A DNA stretch of 64,000 nucleotides from assembly GCA_017305535.1 (NCBI GenBank), contig JAFKKN010000002.1, positions 496,001-560,000 of the forward strand, in the 5' to 3' direction. The stretch is from Hyphomicrobiales bacterium. Its GTDB lineage: Bacteria > Pseudomonadota > Alphaproteobacteria > Rhizobiales > Xanthobacteraceae. Position 1 is the stretch's first letter. Each line of letters opens with the position of its first letter. The notes under the pieces are model-generated. The model was not told where the DNA came from and did no database searches. It was given only the letters and a program-made list of their open reading frames with translations. Below are positions 25,788 through 34,554 of the stretch, piece by piece. A program made the position numbers and the translations under genes.

Positions 25788-26249
25788 ATGATGATTACTG
25801 ATCTGGTCGCGCCCGAGGCGATACTTCCGGCGTTGAAGGTCAACAGCAAGAAGCAGGCGCTGCAGGAACTCGCCGCGCGCGCGGCTGAACTGACCGGCCA
25901 GAGCGAGCGCGCGATTTTCGAAGTGCTGTTGCAGCGGGAAAAGCTCGGCACTACCGCGGTCGGTTATGGCATCGCGATTCCGCACGGCAAACTGCCGAAG
26001 CTGGAAAAACTGTTCGGTCTGTTCGCACGGCTGGAACGCCCGATCGATTTCGAAGCGATGGACGGCCAGCCGGTGGATCTGTTGTTCCTGCTGCTGGCGC
26101 CGGAAGGCGCGGGCGCCGATCACCTCAAGGCGCTGGCGAAGATCGCGCGACTGCTGCGCGATCAGGAAGTGGCGCGCAAGCTGCGCGCCTCCACCGACGC
26201 ACCGGCGATCTATTCGGTGCTGGCAATGCCGCCCGCGACGGTGGCGTAA
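25788..26249 (+). CDS. ptsN: nitrogen-regulatory PTS enzyme IIA (EIIA-Ntr)
   Basis: A 153-residue PTS EIIA type-2 domain. The phospho-accepting histidine is H66 in GIAIPHGKL, and the GREKLGTTAVG motif precedes it as in the family. It takes phosphate from EINtr/NPr and regulates potassium transport, nitrogen and carbon balance, and, in rhizobia, other transporters. It is the last gene of the rpoN-hpf-ptsN group, after a long gap. An adjacent second ATG is at 25791. Confidence 0.95.
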   Translation: MMITDLVAPEAILPALKVNSKKQALQELAARAAELTGQSERAIFEVLLQREKLGTTAVGYGIAIPHGKLPKLEKLFGLFARLERPIDFEAMDGQPVDLLFLLLAPEGAGADHLKALAKIARLLRDQEVARKLRASTDAPAIYSVLAMPPATVA

Positions 26250-26280
26250 GGGCGAACGATAGTCGATTGAGTTTCAGTTC

Positions 26281-26410
26281 TCGTCATGCCCGGGCTCGTC
26301 CCGGGCATCTACGTCTTTGCGGGATAACAAGTATCAAGAACGTGGATGGCCGGGACCATAGGCAAGCGGAAGCGACGCCGTTCTTCGAACGGCTATGCCC
26401 GGCCATGACG
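26281..26410. repeat. palindromic extragenic repeat, family B copy 3 (long form)
   Basis: Left arm TCGTCATGCCCGGGCTCGTC, right arm GGCTATGCCCGGCCATGACG. The inner insertion GCCGTTCTTCGAACGGC is the reverse of the one in copy 1, showing that long forms share an extra sub-palindrome. It lies between convergent ptsN and ilvD. Confidence 0.8.
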
Positions 26411-26465
26411 ATCTTCAGCGGTCGTGACTCGCAATGACAAGCTGAGAGATTGATGACTTAACCGA

Positions 26466-28307
26466 TCAATCCTTCACCACGCGTACCGCACCGAGGGCGG
26501 CACTGGTGGCGTGGGCAGCGTAGGCTTTCAGCGCCATGGTGACACGGCGGGTGCGCGGCGCGGGCTTCCACGCCTTGTCGCCCTTCGCTTCCATCGCGGC
26601 GCGGCGCTTTTCGAGTTCGGCGTCGCTCACCGCGAGATGCACCTTGCGGTTTGGAATATCGAACTCGATCGTATCGCCTTCCGCAACCAGACCGATGGCG
26701 CCGCCTTCCGCTGCTTCCGGCGAGACGTGACCGATGGAGAGGCCCGACGAGCCGCCGGAGAAGCGGCCGTCGGTGATCAGCGCGCACGCTTTGCCGAGGC
26801 CCTTCGATTTCAGGTAGCTGGTCGGATACAGCATCTCCTGCATGCCGGGGCCGCCGCGCGGGCCTTCGTAGCGGATCAGCACCACGTCGCCCGGCTTGAT
26901 CTTGTTGGTGAGGATAGCCTCCACCGCCGCGTCCTGGCTCTCGAAGATGCGCGCGGGGCCGGAGAATTTCAGGATGCTGTCGTCGACACCGGCGGTCTTC
27001 ACGATGCAGCCGTCACGCGCGATGTTGCCGAACAGCACGGCGAGGCCGCCGTCCTTCGAGAAGGCGTGTTCGAGATCGCGGATGCAGCCGGTGCTGCGAT
27101 CGGCGTCGAGCTCCTCGAAGCGGCGTTCCTGACTGAACGCCACCTCGGTGCGCACGCCGCCGGGCGCCGCGCGATAGAACGTGCGAACGCTGTCGCTCTT
27201 GGTGCGCGTGATATCCCAGCGCTCCAGTGCGTCCTTCAGCGACTTGCTGTGCACCGACGGCAGGCTGGTGTCGATCAGGCCGGCGCGATCGAGTTCGCCG
27301 AGAATGCCCATGATGCCGCCGGCGCGATGCACATCTTCCAGATGCACATCGGCGACCGCGGGCGCGACCTTGCACAGCACCGGCACGCGGCGCGACAGCC
27401 GGTCGATGTCCGCCATCGTGAACGGCACTTCGCCTTCATACGCGGCGGCGAGCAGATGCAGTACGGTGTTGGTGGAGCCGCCCATCGAGATGTCGAGCGT
27501 CATCGCGTTTTCGAACGCCTTGAAGTTGGCGATGTTGCGCGGCAGCGCGCTCTCGTCGTTCTGCTCGTAGTAGCGGCGCGCCAGATCGACGATCAGGTGG
27601 CCGGCTTCGACGAACAGGCCCTTGCGGTCGGCGTGGGTGGCGAGCACCGAGCCGTTACCGGGCAGCGCGAGGCCGAGCGCCTCGGTGAGGCAGTTCATCG
27701 AATTGGCGGTGAACATGCCGGAGCATGAGCCGCAGGTCGGGCAGGCCGAGCGCTCGATCACTTCGACGTCGGCGTCACTCACGCTGTCGTCGGCGGCGGC
27801 GACCATGGCGTCGATCAGGTCCACCGACTTGATCTTGCCGTTGAGGTTCACCTTGCCGGATTCCATCGGTCCGCCGGAGACGAACACCACGGGAATGTTG
27901 AGACGCAGCGCGGCCATCAGCATGCCGGGGGTGATCTTGTCGCAGTTCGAGATACAGACCATGGCATCGGCGCAGTGCGCGTTGACCATATATTCGACCG
28001 AGTCGGCGATGATCTCGCGCGAGGGCAGGCTGTAGAGCATGCCGTCATGGCCCATGGCGATGCCGTCATCGACCGCGATGGTGTTGAATTCCTTGGCGAC
28101 GCCGCCGGCCTTCTCGATCTCGCGCGCGACGAGCTGGCCGAGGTCCTTGAGGTGGACATGGCCCGGCACGAACTGGGTGAAGGAGTTCACCACCGCGATG
28201 ATTGGTTTGCCGAAATCCTCGTTCTTCATGCCGGTGGCCCGCCACAGTCCGCGCGCGCCGGCCATGTTGCGGCCATGGGTGGAGGTGCGGGAACGATAGG
28301 CTGGCAT
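26466..28307 (-). CDS. ilvD: dihydroxy-acid dehydratase
   Basis: A 613-residue protein from ATG 28307, with GAGG upstream; an in-frame extension further upstream runs into repeats and is rejected. Fe-S and substrate motifs are visible: [30 protein letters not shown], and [11 protein letters not shown]. It dehydrates dihydroxy acids in the third step of valine, isoleucine and leucine synthesis, using an iron-sulfur cluster and magnesium. It stands alone, between two family B repeats. Confidence 0.97.
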   Translation of the reverse strand: MPAYRSRTSTHGRNMAGARGLWRATGMKNEDFGKPIIAVVNSFTQFVPGHVHLKDLGQLVAREIEKAGGVAKEFNTIAVDDGIAMGHDGMLYSLPSREIIADSVEYMVNAHCADAMVCISNCDKITPGMLMAALRLNIPVVFVSGGPMESGKVNLNGKIKSVDLIDAMVAAADDSVSDADVEVIERSACPTCGSCSGMFTANSMNCLTEALGLALPGNGSVLATHADRKGLFVEAGHLIVDLARRYYEQNDESALPRNIANFKAFENAMTLDISMGGSTNTVLHLLAAAYEGEVPFTMADIDRLSRRVPVLCKVAPAVADVHLEDVHRAGGIMGILGELDRAGLIDTSLPSVHSKSLKDALERWDITRTKSDSVRTFYRAAPGGVRTEVAFSQERRFEELDADRSTGCIRDLEHAFSKDGGLAVLFGNIARDGCIVKTAGVDDSILKFSGPARIFESQDAAVEAILTNKIKPGDVVLIRYEGPRGGPGMQEMLYPTSYLKSKGLGKACALITDGRFSGGSSGLSIGHVSPEAAEGGAIGLVAEGDTIEFDIPNRKVHLAVSDAELEKRRAAMEAKGDKAWKPAPRTRRVTMALKAYAAHATSAALGAVRVVKD

Positions 28308-28454
28308 GATGAAATCCTCGAACGACTGCGGTTTGGCGTGCTGGCAATAAAGTTCCGCCGACGGCGGCGAGGCGACCATACTCTCGCCCGGCGGCGGGTC
28401 AAACCACGGCACGCGAAAAATCGCCGCGCGAATGGATGCCATGCGCGATGTTTC

Positions 28455-28545
28455 CGTCATGCCCGGCCTTGTGCCGGGCATCCACGTCCTTCCGAATGAG
28501 CGGCTGAGTAGACGTGGATGGCCGGGACAAGCCCGGCCATGACGG
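28455..28545. repeat. palindromic extragenic repeat, family B copy 4
   Basis: CCGTCATGCCCGGCCTTGTG at the left, the inverted GCCCGGCCATGACGG at the right, and CCACGTC/GACGTGG inside. It lies upstream of ilvD, in the 377-bp gap 28308-28684, which otherwise holds only the DUF1150 terminator. Confidence 0.8.
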
Positions 28546-28581
28546 AGGCTGAGGCAGGCAGAGATAGAAAACTGGCAGGGC

Positions 28582-28617
28582 AAAAACAAAAGCGGCGGCG
28601 CATCATGCGCCGCCGCT
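28582..28617 (-). terminator. terminator of hsp20-DUF1150 unit
   Basis: Stem AGCGGCGGCGCATGATGCGCCGCCGCT (28591-28617) followed on the minus strand by TTTTGTTTTTG. It lies 68 bp after the DUF1150 stop. A T-rich flank on the other strand would make it weakly bidirectional. Confidence 0.75.
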
Positions 28618-28684
28618 TCAAAAAACCATCCGTCACAGCCCGCCCTGGCGGGCCGTCAGGTCGCCGTGTACCGGCTGGCCTACG

Positions 28685-28951
28685 TCAGTGGACGCTGACC
28701 GCCTGCAACTCGTTGCTCCAGGCGTTGGCGATCGCCGCTTCGCGACTATCGGTCAGCATCATCGGCGTGCCGTCGGCCGCGTGCAGCGCGAACAGTTTGG
28801 TACCCGGCGCGAGGTCCGGCGCCTGCGGGAACAGCCCATGCACGTCCTCGGACTTGATCTCCTTGACGTAGGCGATGTGGCCGCCACCCAGCGAGGCGAG
28901 CGCCTCAGGGGTCACGGTATTCGGGGTGAAAACGTTGTTCGGTTCGGTCAT
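28685..28951 (-). CDS. DUF1150 family protein
   Basis: An 88-residue acidic protein, beginning MTEPNNVFTPNTV, of the alphaproteobacterial DUF1150 family. Function unknown. It has a conserved LASLGGGHIAYVKEI segment and a C-terminal MMLTDSREAAIANAW helix. It lies 52 bp downstream of hsp20 in the same direction, and the pair recurs in relatives, so it is probably heat-induced and may assist the chaperone. The role is inferred from linkage only. Confidence 0.85.
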   Translation of the reverse strand: MTEPNNVFTPNTVTPEALASLGGGHIAYVKEIKSEDVHGLFPQAPDLAPGTKLFALHAADGTPMMLTDSREAAIANAWSNELQAVSVH

Positions 28952-29003
28952 GGTCTCGACTCCTCTACAGTTTCAAGCGGTCGAGTCCGCTCCACTTCTC
29001 AGA

Positions 29004-29429
29004 TTATTCGTGCTCATTGATAGCGATTGTCTTAACGACCCTTTCAGGTTCCGGCCTGGCCAGGTCGATCGACAACAGCCCGTTCTTCAGATCCGCACCC
29101 AGCACCAGCATCCCCTCCGCCAGCACGAAGGTGCGCTGGAAGTGGCGCGCGGCGATGCCGCGATGGATGTATTGCCGGGTCTTGTCCTCCTGCTGGCGGC
29201 CGCGGATGACGAGCTGATTTTCCTCCATGGTTACATCGAGTTGGTCGCGGGTGAACCCCGCCACCGCCAGCGTGATGCGCAGGCGCTCGGGTTGACCGTT
29301 GGTGCGGTCGCACCGCTCGATGTTGTACGGAGGATAGCCGTCGGCGCCTTTCACGACGCGGTCGAGCGCACGCTCGATCTCATCGAATCCCAAAAGGAAC
29401 GGACTGGACAACGTTGGAACACGAGACAT
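29004..29429 (-). CDS. small heat shock protein, Hsp20/alpha-crystallin family
   Basis: A 141-residue protein. The alpha-crystallin domain spans about 33-125, with PPYNIERCDRTN, ITLAVAGFTRDQLDV, and the A-x-x-x-x-G-L strand at ADLKNGLLSIDLARPEPE. The C-terminal I-A-I (TIAINEHE) is the oligomerisation IxI motif. It is an ATP-independent holdase similar to rhizobial Hsp/IbpA proteins. Regulation is visible: a sigma32-type promoter at 29517-29545 and a ROSE-like hairpin at 29433-29454 that sequesters the ribosome site. Confidence 0.95.
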   Translation of the reverse strand: MSRVPTLSSPFLLGFDEIERALDRVVKGADGYPPYNIERCDRTNGQPERLRITLAVAGFTRDQLDVTMEENQLVIRGRQQEDKTRQYIHRGIAARHFQRTFVLAEGMLVLGADLKNGLLSIDLARPEPERVVKTIAINEHE

Positions 29430-29432
29430 TGC

Positions 29433-29454
29433 AAAGTCCTCTCGAAGCGACTTT
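29433..29454 (-). promoter_or_regulatory. ROSE-like RNA thermometer hairpin in the hsp20 leader
   Basis: On the minus strand AAAGTC G CTT CGA GAG GACTTT folds into a hairpin ending 3 nt before the ATG. The 6-bp outer stem encloses AGAGGA (the ribosome site), opposed by TCGCT with a bulged G, the same arrangement as the U-(U/C)-GCU anti-SD of ROSE elements. Two upstream hairpins fit in the about 80-nt leader: GACCGA/TCGGTC and GGGCG/GCCGC-type. Heat would melt it. No folding energy was calculated. Confidence 0.75.
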
Positions 29455-29516
29455 GAAGGTTGGGCCCTTGCGGCGCCCGGTCGACCGATCGGCGATTTGC
29501 CCCTCGGTCACCCCAC

Positions 29517-29545
29517 AATATGGGCATATTCGGGAGCCGTTCAAG
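29517..29545 (-). promoter_or_regulatory. sigma32 (RpoH)-type heat-shock promoter
   Basis: On the minus strand CTTGAA (29545-29540), a 15-bp spacer, then CCCATATT (29524-29517). This matches the RpoH consensus of CTTGAA and CCCCATNT with 13-15 bp spacing. It lies about 90 bp upstream of the hsp20 start, which leaves room for the thermometer leader. Confidence 0.75.
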
Positions 29546-29579
29546 CGGTCCGCGAATGGCGCATAAGATATTGTAAAGG

Positions 29580-30668
29580 CTATAGTTCGATCCGGCTGCG
29601 GCCGTCGGCGCCGAAGATATGCAGCTTGTCGCGCGGCGCCACGGCGACGATCCGTTCGCCGATCGCCGGGGCGGCCTGCCCGGGAAGCCGGACGATGATC
29701 TCGCCCGGCGGCAGTTCCCCGGGTTTGCTGCTCACGGCAGCAGCTTCCTTGGCGCCGTTGCGCGAGCCGTAGACGAAGGTTTCGGCGCCGACCCGCTCGA
29801 TAGCCTCGACGGTAAGGTCGTAGCGTATGCCGCCGTCCGACGCGGTTCCCGTGGTCAGGGTCAGGTCTTCGGGGCGGACGCCCAAAATGCCGCCAGTGTT
29901 TCCGGGAACCGCAATGCTCGCCTCGCCCGGCTTGAACGGCGTCAGGTTCATCGGCGGCGCGCCGATGAAGGAGGCGACGAAGGTGGTGGCGGGCTTCTGG
30001 TAGATGTCGAGCGGATTGCCGATCTGCTCCACCACGCCGCCGTTCATCACCACGAGGATGTCGGCGAGCGTCATCGCCTCGAGCTGGTCGTGGGTGACGT
30101 AGATCGAGGTGGTGCTGAGCCGGCGTTGCAGCTTGCGGATCTCGACGCGCATGGCGATACGGAGTTTCGCGTCGAGGTTGGACAGCGGTTCGTCGAACAA
30201 AAACACTTTCGGCTGGCGCACGATGGCGCGGCCCATGGCGACACGCTGGCGCTGGCCGCCGGAGAGCTGCTTCGGCTTGCGGTCGAGCATCGGGCCGATC
30301 TCGAGGATTTGCGCCGCCTCGCGCACCCGCTTGTCGATCTCGGGTTTCGCCATGCCGCGGTTGCGCAGGCCGTAGGCCATGTTGTTGTAGACGCTCATAT
30401 GCGGGTAGAGCGCGTAGTTCTGGAACACCATCGCGATGTCGCGATCCGCCGGCTCGACCTGGTTGACGACGCGGCCGCCGATATCGATCTCGCCCGAGGT
30501 AATAGTTTCAAGGCCCGCGACCATGCGTAGCAAGGTGGACTTGCCGCAGCCGGAAGGCCCGACCAGCACGCAGAATTGTCCGTCGCCGACCTCGAAGTCG
30601 ACGCCCTTGATGGCGTCGACGCCACCCGGATAGGTCTTGCGGACGTTGCGGAGAACGACGTTAGCCAT
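29580..30668 (-). CDS. ugpC: sn-glycerol-3-phosphate ABC transporter ATP-binding protein
   Basis: A 362-residue protein. Walker [10 protein letters not shown] (38-46 region), signature LSGGQRQRV, Walker [16 protein letters not shown], and switch [12 protein letters not shown]-terminal OB-type TOBE domain (about 240-362) is typical of UgpC/MalK carbohydrate importers. It energises import of glycerol-3-phosphate or its diesters; the exact substrate within the CUT1 family is inferred from the SBP and gene order. Last gene of the minus-strand ugpB-ugpA-ugpE-ugpC group. Confidence 0.95.
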   Translation of the reverse strand: MANVVLRNVRKTYPGGVDAIKGVDFEVGDGQFCVLVGPSGCGKSTLLRMVAGLETITSGEIDIGGRVVNQVEPADRDIAMVFQNYALYPHMSVYNNMAYGLRNRGMAKPEIDKRVREAAQILEIGPMLDRKPKQLSGGQRQRVAMGRAIVRQPKVFLFDEPLSNLDAKLRIAMRVEIRKLQRRLSTTSIYVTHDQLEAMTLADILVVMNGGVVEQIGNPLDIYQKPATTFVASFIGAPPMNLTPFKPGEASIAVPGNTGGILGVRPEDLTLTTGTASDGGIRYDLTVEAIERVGAETFVYGSRNGAKEAAAVSSKPGELPPGEIIVRLPGQAAPAIGERIVAVAPRDKLHIFGADGRSRIEL

Positions 30669-30674
30669 GTGAAC

Positions 30675-31523
30675 TCACTTCTCCGTCTCCACCAGACCGC
30701 GCACGAACAGCTTCTGCATCACGATGACGACAAGCACCGGCGGCAGCATCGCGAGGATCGACGTCGCCATCACCACCGGCCACTCGGTGAGCGCGTCGGA
30801 GGTGACGATCATCTTGCGGATGCCGACCTGGATCGTCTGCATGTCGTCGCGCGTGGTGATCAAGAGTGGCCACAGATATTGATTCCAGCCGTAGATGAAC
30901 AGGATCACGAACAGCGCCGCCATGTTGGTGCGCGACAGCGGCAACAGCGTATCCTTGAAGAAGCGGAACGGCCCGGCGCCGTCGATGCGCGAGGCTTCCA
31001 TCAATTCGTCCGGCACCGTCATGAAGAACTGCCGGAACAACAGCGTCGCGGTGGCGGAGGCGATCAGCGGCAGCGCCAGACCTGAATAACTGTCGAGCAG
31101 ATTGAGATCGGCGGCGATCTTGTAGGTCGGATAGATGCGCACCTCGACCGGCAGCATCAGCGTGATGAAGATGATCCAGAACACCGTCATGCGGAACGGG
31201 AAGCGGAAGAATACGATGGCGTAGGCCGACAGGATCGAGATGAAGATTTTGCCGAGCGCGATCGACAGCGCCATGATCAGCGAGTTGAGCAGCATCGTGC
31301 CGACGGGCTCGCGTGTGGTGCCCGACGATCCGACGAACAGCGTCTTGTAATAGGTCTCGAGGAAATGGCCGCCCGGCAACAACGACATCTGGCCGTTGGC
31401 GATCGCGGCGTTGTCCTGCGTCGAGGCGACGAAGGCGAGATAGACCGGAAACGCCACGATGGCGATGCCGATCCACAGGATCGCGTGCGCAACGTAACGC
31501 CGGATGCCCTCGTTCTCGACCAT
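30675..31523 (-). CDS. ugpE: sn-glycerol-3-phosphate ABC transporter permease UgpE
   Basis: A 282-residue protein from ATG 31523, the expected length for UgpE. Six membrane segments with the EAA loop MEASRIDGAGPFRFFKDTLLPLS before the last segments. It forms the transmembrane channel with UgpA. The gap to ugpA (274 bp) holds a 168-bp repeat element, an unusual interruption within this operon. The next gene, ugpC, starts 6 nt after its stop. Confidence 0.94.
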   Translation of the reverse strand: MVENEGIRRYVAHAILWIGIAIVAFPVYLAFVASTQDNAAIANGQMSLLPGGHFLETYYKTLFVGSSGTTREPVGTMLLNSLIMALSIALGKIFISILSAYAIVFFRFPFRMTVFWIIFITLMLPVEVRIYPTYKIAADLNLLDSYSGLALPLIASATATLLFRQFFMTVPDELMEASRIDGAGPFRFFKDTLLPLSRTNMAALFVILFIYGWNQYLWPLLITTRDDMQTIQVGIRKMIVTSDALTEWPVVMATSILAMLPPVLVVIVMQKLFVRGLVETEK

Positions 31524-31596
31524 CAGGCGGTGCCTTCGATGATGCGTTCGCGTGCAGACGCGATTGGTGAAACAAATCGATGCAATCGCCGCTGCC

Positions 31597-31764
31597 ACCC
31601 CCCTCCCTGGCCCTCCCCCACAAGGGGGGAGGGAACTGAGAGGATTGGTGTCAACGGATCAGCAGTTAGTTTGCTCTGTGTGGTGTTTCGTTGAGCTTTC
31701 TGCCTTAGCCAGACGCGCCGCGCGGCTCCCTCTCCCCTTATGGGGGAGGGGTGGGGAGGGGGGT
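31597..31764. repeat. 168-bp gene-less inverted-repeat element in the ugpA-ugpE gap (family D copy 3)
   Basis: The left arm ACCCCCCTCCCTGGCCC... CAAGGGGGGAGGGAAC (31597-31636) is near-identical to the right arm of the DUF559 element in pheS-pheT. The right arm (about 31723-31764) is an imperfect inverted copy. About 85 bp of non-coding DNA lies between. It has the same length class as the element at 8529-8697, and so looks like a short non-autonomous form of the DUF559-bearing elements. Confidence 0.75.
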
Positions 31765-31797
31765 CGAACGCGAGACCGGCGCGAATGATGCTAACCA

Positions 31798-32679
31798 TCA
31801 GTACGTCACCTTGCGTTCAACGAAGCGGAACTGGATCGCGGTGAGCGCGATGACGATGCCCATCAGGATCACCGACTGCGCCGCCGAGGAGCCGAGATTG
31901 CCGCCGAGCAGGCCGTCGGAATAGACCTTGTAGACCAGCGTTTCGGTGGCCTTGGCGGGACCGCCGCGCGTCATGGTGTCGATGATGCCGAAGGTGTCGA
32001 AGAAGGCATAGACCACGTTGATGACGATCAGAAAGAAGATCGTCGGCGTCAGCAGCGGGAAGGTGATGGTCCAGAACCGCCGCACCGGTCGCGCGCCGTC
32101 GATGGCGGCGGCTTCATGCACGCTCTTCGGAATGCTTTGCAGCCCGGCGAGAAAGAACAGGAAGTTGTAGGAGATCTGTTTCCATGCCGAGGCGAGGATG
32201 ATCAACAGCGCGGCCTGATTGCCGTCGAGCAAGGGATTCCAGTCGATTCCGATGGCGCGCAGGCCATGCGCGAGAATGCCCAGCGACGGATTGAGCATGA
32301 AGATCCACAGCACGCCGACCACCGGCGGCGCTACCGCATAGGGCCAGATCAGCAGCGTGCGATAGACGCTGACGCCGCGCAGCGGCTTGTCGGCCATCAC
32401 CGCCAGCAGCAGCGCCAGCGAGAGCGACGACAGAGCGATCGCGGCAGCGAACACGAAGGTGCGCACCACCGAAGCGAAGTAATCCGGCTCGGCCAGCAGT
32501 TCCTTGTAGTTGTCGAACCAGACGAACGCGGTCGAGAGTCCGAACGCATCCTGCAACAGGAACGATTGCCGCACGGCCTGCGCCGCCGGCCAGTAGAAGA
32601 ACACCAGCACGACGATCATCTGCGGTGCGATCAACAGCCACGGCAGCCAGCGGGAATTAAAGACGGATTGCTTCTGCAT
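31798..32679 (-). CDS. ugpA: sn-glycerol-3-phosphate ABC transporter permease UgpA
   Basis: A 293-residue protein with six membrane segments. The EAA loop is [24 protein letters not shown]. It pairs with UgpE. It starts 3 nt after the DUF559 gene stop (32683), so it may be translated by coupling. In a normal operon it would follow ugpB directly; here a DUF559 element intervenes. Confidence 0.94.
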   Translation of the reverse strand: MQKQSVFNSRWLPWLLIAPQMIVVLVFFYWPAAQAVRQSFLLQDAFGLSTAFVWFDNYKELLAEPDYFASVVRTFVFAAAIALSSLSLALLLAVMADKPLRGVSVYRTLLIWPYAVAPPVVGVLWIFMLNPSLGILAHGLRAIGIDWNPLLDGNQAALLIILASAWKQISYNFLFFLAGLQSIPKSVHEAAAIDGARPVRRFWTITFPLLTPTIFFLIVINVVYAFFDTFGIIDTMTRGGPAKATETLVYKVYSDGLLGGNLGSSAAQSVILMGIVIALTAIQFRFVERKVTY

Positions 32680-32682
32680 CGG

Positions 32683-33093
32683 CTATCGCCCCGCGTCGCC
32701 GCATTTCCCCTCCCCCCGCTCTCGCGGCGGGGAGGGGTCAGGGGTGGGGGGTGCCACGCGCAGAGCGCCGATGATTGTCTCAAACACGCCATCGATATTG
32801 CCGAGCACGTCGTTATTCCAGAATCTGAGGACGCGATAGCCGCTCGCTTCGAGATAACTTGTACGGGTCGCGTCGCTGGCGCTCTCCGCGTGTTGCCCGC
32901 CATCGATCTCGATCACGAGGCGATGGGTATGACAGGCGAAGTCCGCGAAGTAGGGGCCGATCGTCGCCTGACGTCGAAAGTGCGCCGCGCCCGGCAGCAT
33001 GCGCAATCGCTGCCAGAGCTTGCGTTCGGCGTCGGTCGGATTTTGTCGAAGTTGGCGCGCGCGCGGGACACGACGATCCACAGAGCGAGACAT
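32683..33093 (-). CDS. DUF559 PD-(D/E)XK-type endonuclease-like protein in the ugpB-ugpA gap
   Basis: A 136-residue protein from ATG 33093. Motifs: AERKLWQRLR (22-31), HFRRQ (38-42), D51 in FADFAC, E62-x-D64-GGQH68, and YRVLRFWNNDV (86-96). It has the same DUF559 fold and likely metal-binding acids as the protein between pheS and pheT, from which it is clearly diverged. Residues about 115-128 (PPTPDPSPPRERGEG) are encoded by the downstream inverted repeat. The start codon is 9 nt inside the upstream repeat, as in the other copy. It is transcribed with the ugp operon. Confidence 0.85.
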   Translation of the reverse strand: MSRSVDRRVPRARQLRQNPTDAERKLWQRLRMLPGAAHFRRQATIGPYFADFACHTHRLVIEIDGGQHAESASDATRTSYLEASGYRVLRFWNNDVLGNIDGVFETIIGALRVAPPTPDPSPPRERGEGKCGDAGR

Positions 33094-33148
33094 TCGTAGC
33101 GTCCCCCCACCCCCGACCCCTCCCCGCCGCAAGGGCGGGGGGAGGGGA
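32706..33148 (-). mobile_element. 443-bp inverted-repeat element with DUF559 gene (family D copy 2)
   Basis: The arms 32706-32751 and 33103-33148 are inverted copies over 46 bp with about three mismatches (CCCCACCCC-GACCCCTCCCC...GGGGGGAGGGGA). GCAT occurs outside both ends (32701-32704 and 33149-33152), offset by one base on the left, so it is only a weak hint of a duplicated target. The arms differ in sequence from those of the pheS-pheT element although the architecture is the same, so this is an independent family member. Confidence 0.6.
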
Positions 33149-33222
33149 GCATGAGCGGCTTTTGCGAACTGCAATCGAAAAGCGCCCATGGCTCCTAGCT
33201 TCATGGCTCCCAGCGTCGTCGA

Positions 33223-34554
33223 TTACTTCGCCGCCGTCCGCTCGAACTGGCGCAGCATGGTGTTGCCCCGCGTCACGGCGGCGTCGAGCGCTTCCTTGGC
33301 GGTCTTCTTGCCGGCCAGCGCCTGTTCGATTTCCTCGGCCCAGACGTCGCGGAGCTGCGCCATGTTGCCGAGCCGCAGGCCGCGCGAGTTTTCCGTTGGC
33401 GGCTTGTTGGTCAGTTCCAGGAGCGGCGTTTCGAGATACGGATGTTCCTTGTAGTAACCCTCCGCCTTGGCTTTGTCGTAAGCGGCCTTGGTAATCGGCA
33501 GATAGCCCGAGGCCTTGTGGATGTAGACTTGGCGGTCGGTGTCGGAGAGGAAGGCAAGGAACTTCGCGACGCCCTTGTATTCGTCCGCCGACTTGCCGCC
33601 CATCACCCACAGCGATGCGCCGCCGATGATCGAGTTTTGCGGCGCGTCCTTGACGTCCGGGTAGTAGGGCATCGGCGCGTTGGTCCAGTTGAACTTGGCC
33701 TGCGACTTGACGTTGCCGAAGAATCCGGACGAAGTCAGGAAGATCGGGCATTCGCCGGAGGTGAAGCGGCCCTCGCCGGCATTGGTGCGGCCCGAATAGT
33801 CGTAGGTTTTGTCCTTCTGCAACTCGATCAGCTTTTCGAGGTGCTTGACCTGCAACGGGCCGTTGAATTCCAGCACCGTGTCGAAACCGTCGAGGCCGTT
33901 CGCCTTCGAGGACAGCGGCACGTTGTGCCAGGCCGAAAACTGCTCGAGATTCACCCACGTCACCCAGGCGTTGGAGAATCCGCACGTAGCATAGCCGGCG
34001 GCCTTCAGCTTCTTGGCGTCCTCGAACACCTCCGGCCAGGTCTTCGGAATCTCCGCGATGTTGGCCTTCTTCAGCGCGTCGAGATTGACCCACATCACCG
34101 TCGACGACGAGTTGAAGGGGAACGACAGCATCTCGCCCTTCGAGGTCGAGTAGTAGCCGGTGATCGCCGGCAGATAGGCGTTCGGATCGAATTTTTCGCC
34201 GGTCTCCTTCATCAGTTGATAGACCGGCTTCACCGCGCCCTTGGCGGCCATCATGGTCGCGGTGCCGACTTCGAACACCTGCATGATGGCGGGGGCGTTG
34301 CCGGCGCGGAACGCGGCGATGCCGGCATTCATGGTGTCGGCGTAACCGCCCTTGTAGGTCGGTACCACCTTATAGTCGCTCTGCGAGGCGTTGAAGTCAT
34401 TGGCGAGCTTGACGACGACATCGTTGTTGCCGCCGGTCATGGCGTGCCACCACTGGATCTCGGTCACCGCAAGAGCGGGGCTGGTCAGTGCCGAGGTCAA
34501 GGCCAGCGCCAGCGTGGCGGCGGCGGTTGCGGCGGCAAGTCGTCGAATCGGCAT
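33223..34554 (-). CDS. ugpB: sn-glycerol-3-phosphate ABC transporter substrate-binding protein
   Basis: A 443-residue protein from ATG 34554. The signal peptide is MPIRRLAAATAAATLALAL..., cleaved after about A29. The mature protein is a class I/CUT1 binding protein, with EIQWWHAMTGGNND at the start and NSSSTVMWVNLDALKKA and a WVMGGKSADEYKG segment matching UgpB. It captures glycerol-3-phosphate (or glycerophosphodiesters) in the periplasm. First gene of the operon. Confidence 0.93.
   Translation of the reverse strand: MPIRRLAAATAAATLALALTSALTSPALAVTEIQWWHAMTGGNNDVVVKLANDFNASQSDYKVVPTYKGGYADTMNAGIAAFRAGNAPAIMQVFEVGTATMMAAKGAVKPVYQLMKETGEKFDPNAYLPAITGYYSTSKGEMLSFPFNSSSTVMWVNLDALKKANIAEIPKTWPEVFEDAKKLKAAGYATCGFSNAWVTWVNLEQFSAWHNVPLSSKANGLDGFDTVLEFNGPLQVKHLEKLIELQKDKTYDYSGRTNAGEGRFTSGECPIFLTSSGFFGNVKSQAKFNWTNAPMPYYPDVKDAPQNSIIGGASLWVMGGKSADEYKGVAKFLAFLSDTDRQVYIHKASGYLPITKAAYDKAKAEGYYKEHPYLETPLLELTNKPPTENSRGLRLGNMAQLRDVWAEEIEQALAGKKTAKEALDAAVTRGNTMLRQFERTAAK

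Noticed and set aside
32701-33152. GCAT outside both ends of the second DUF559 element as target-site duplication
   Set aside because: Four bases, with a one-base offset on the left side, and no counterpart in the pheS-pheT copy. Not enough to call a duplication.
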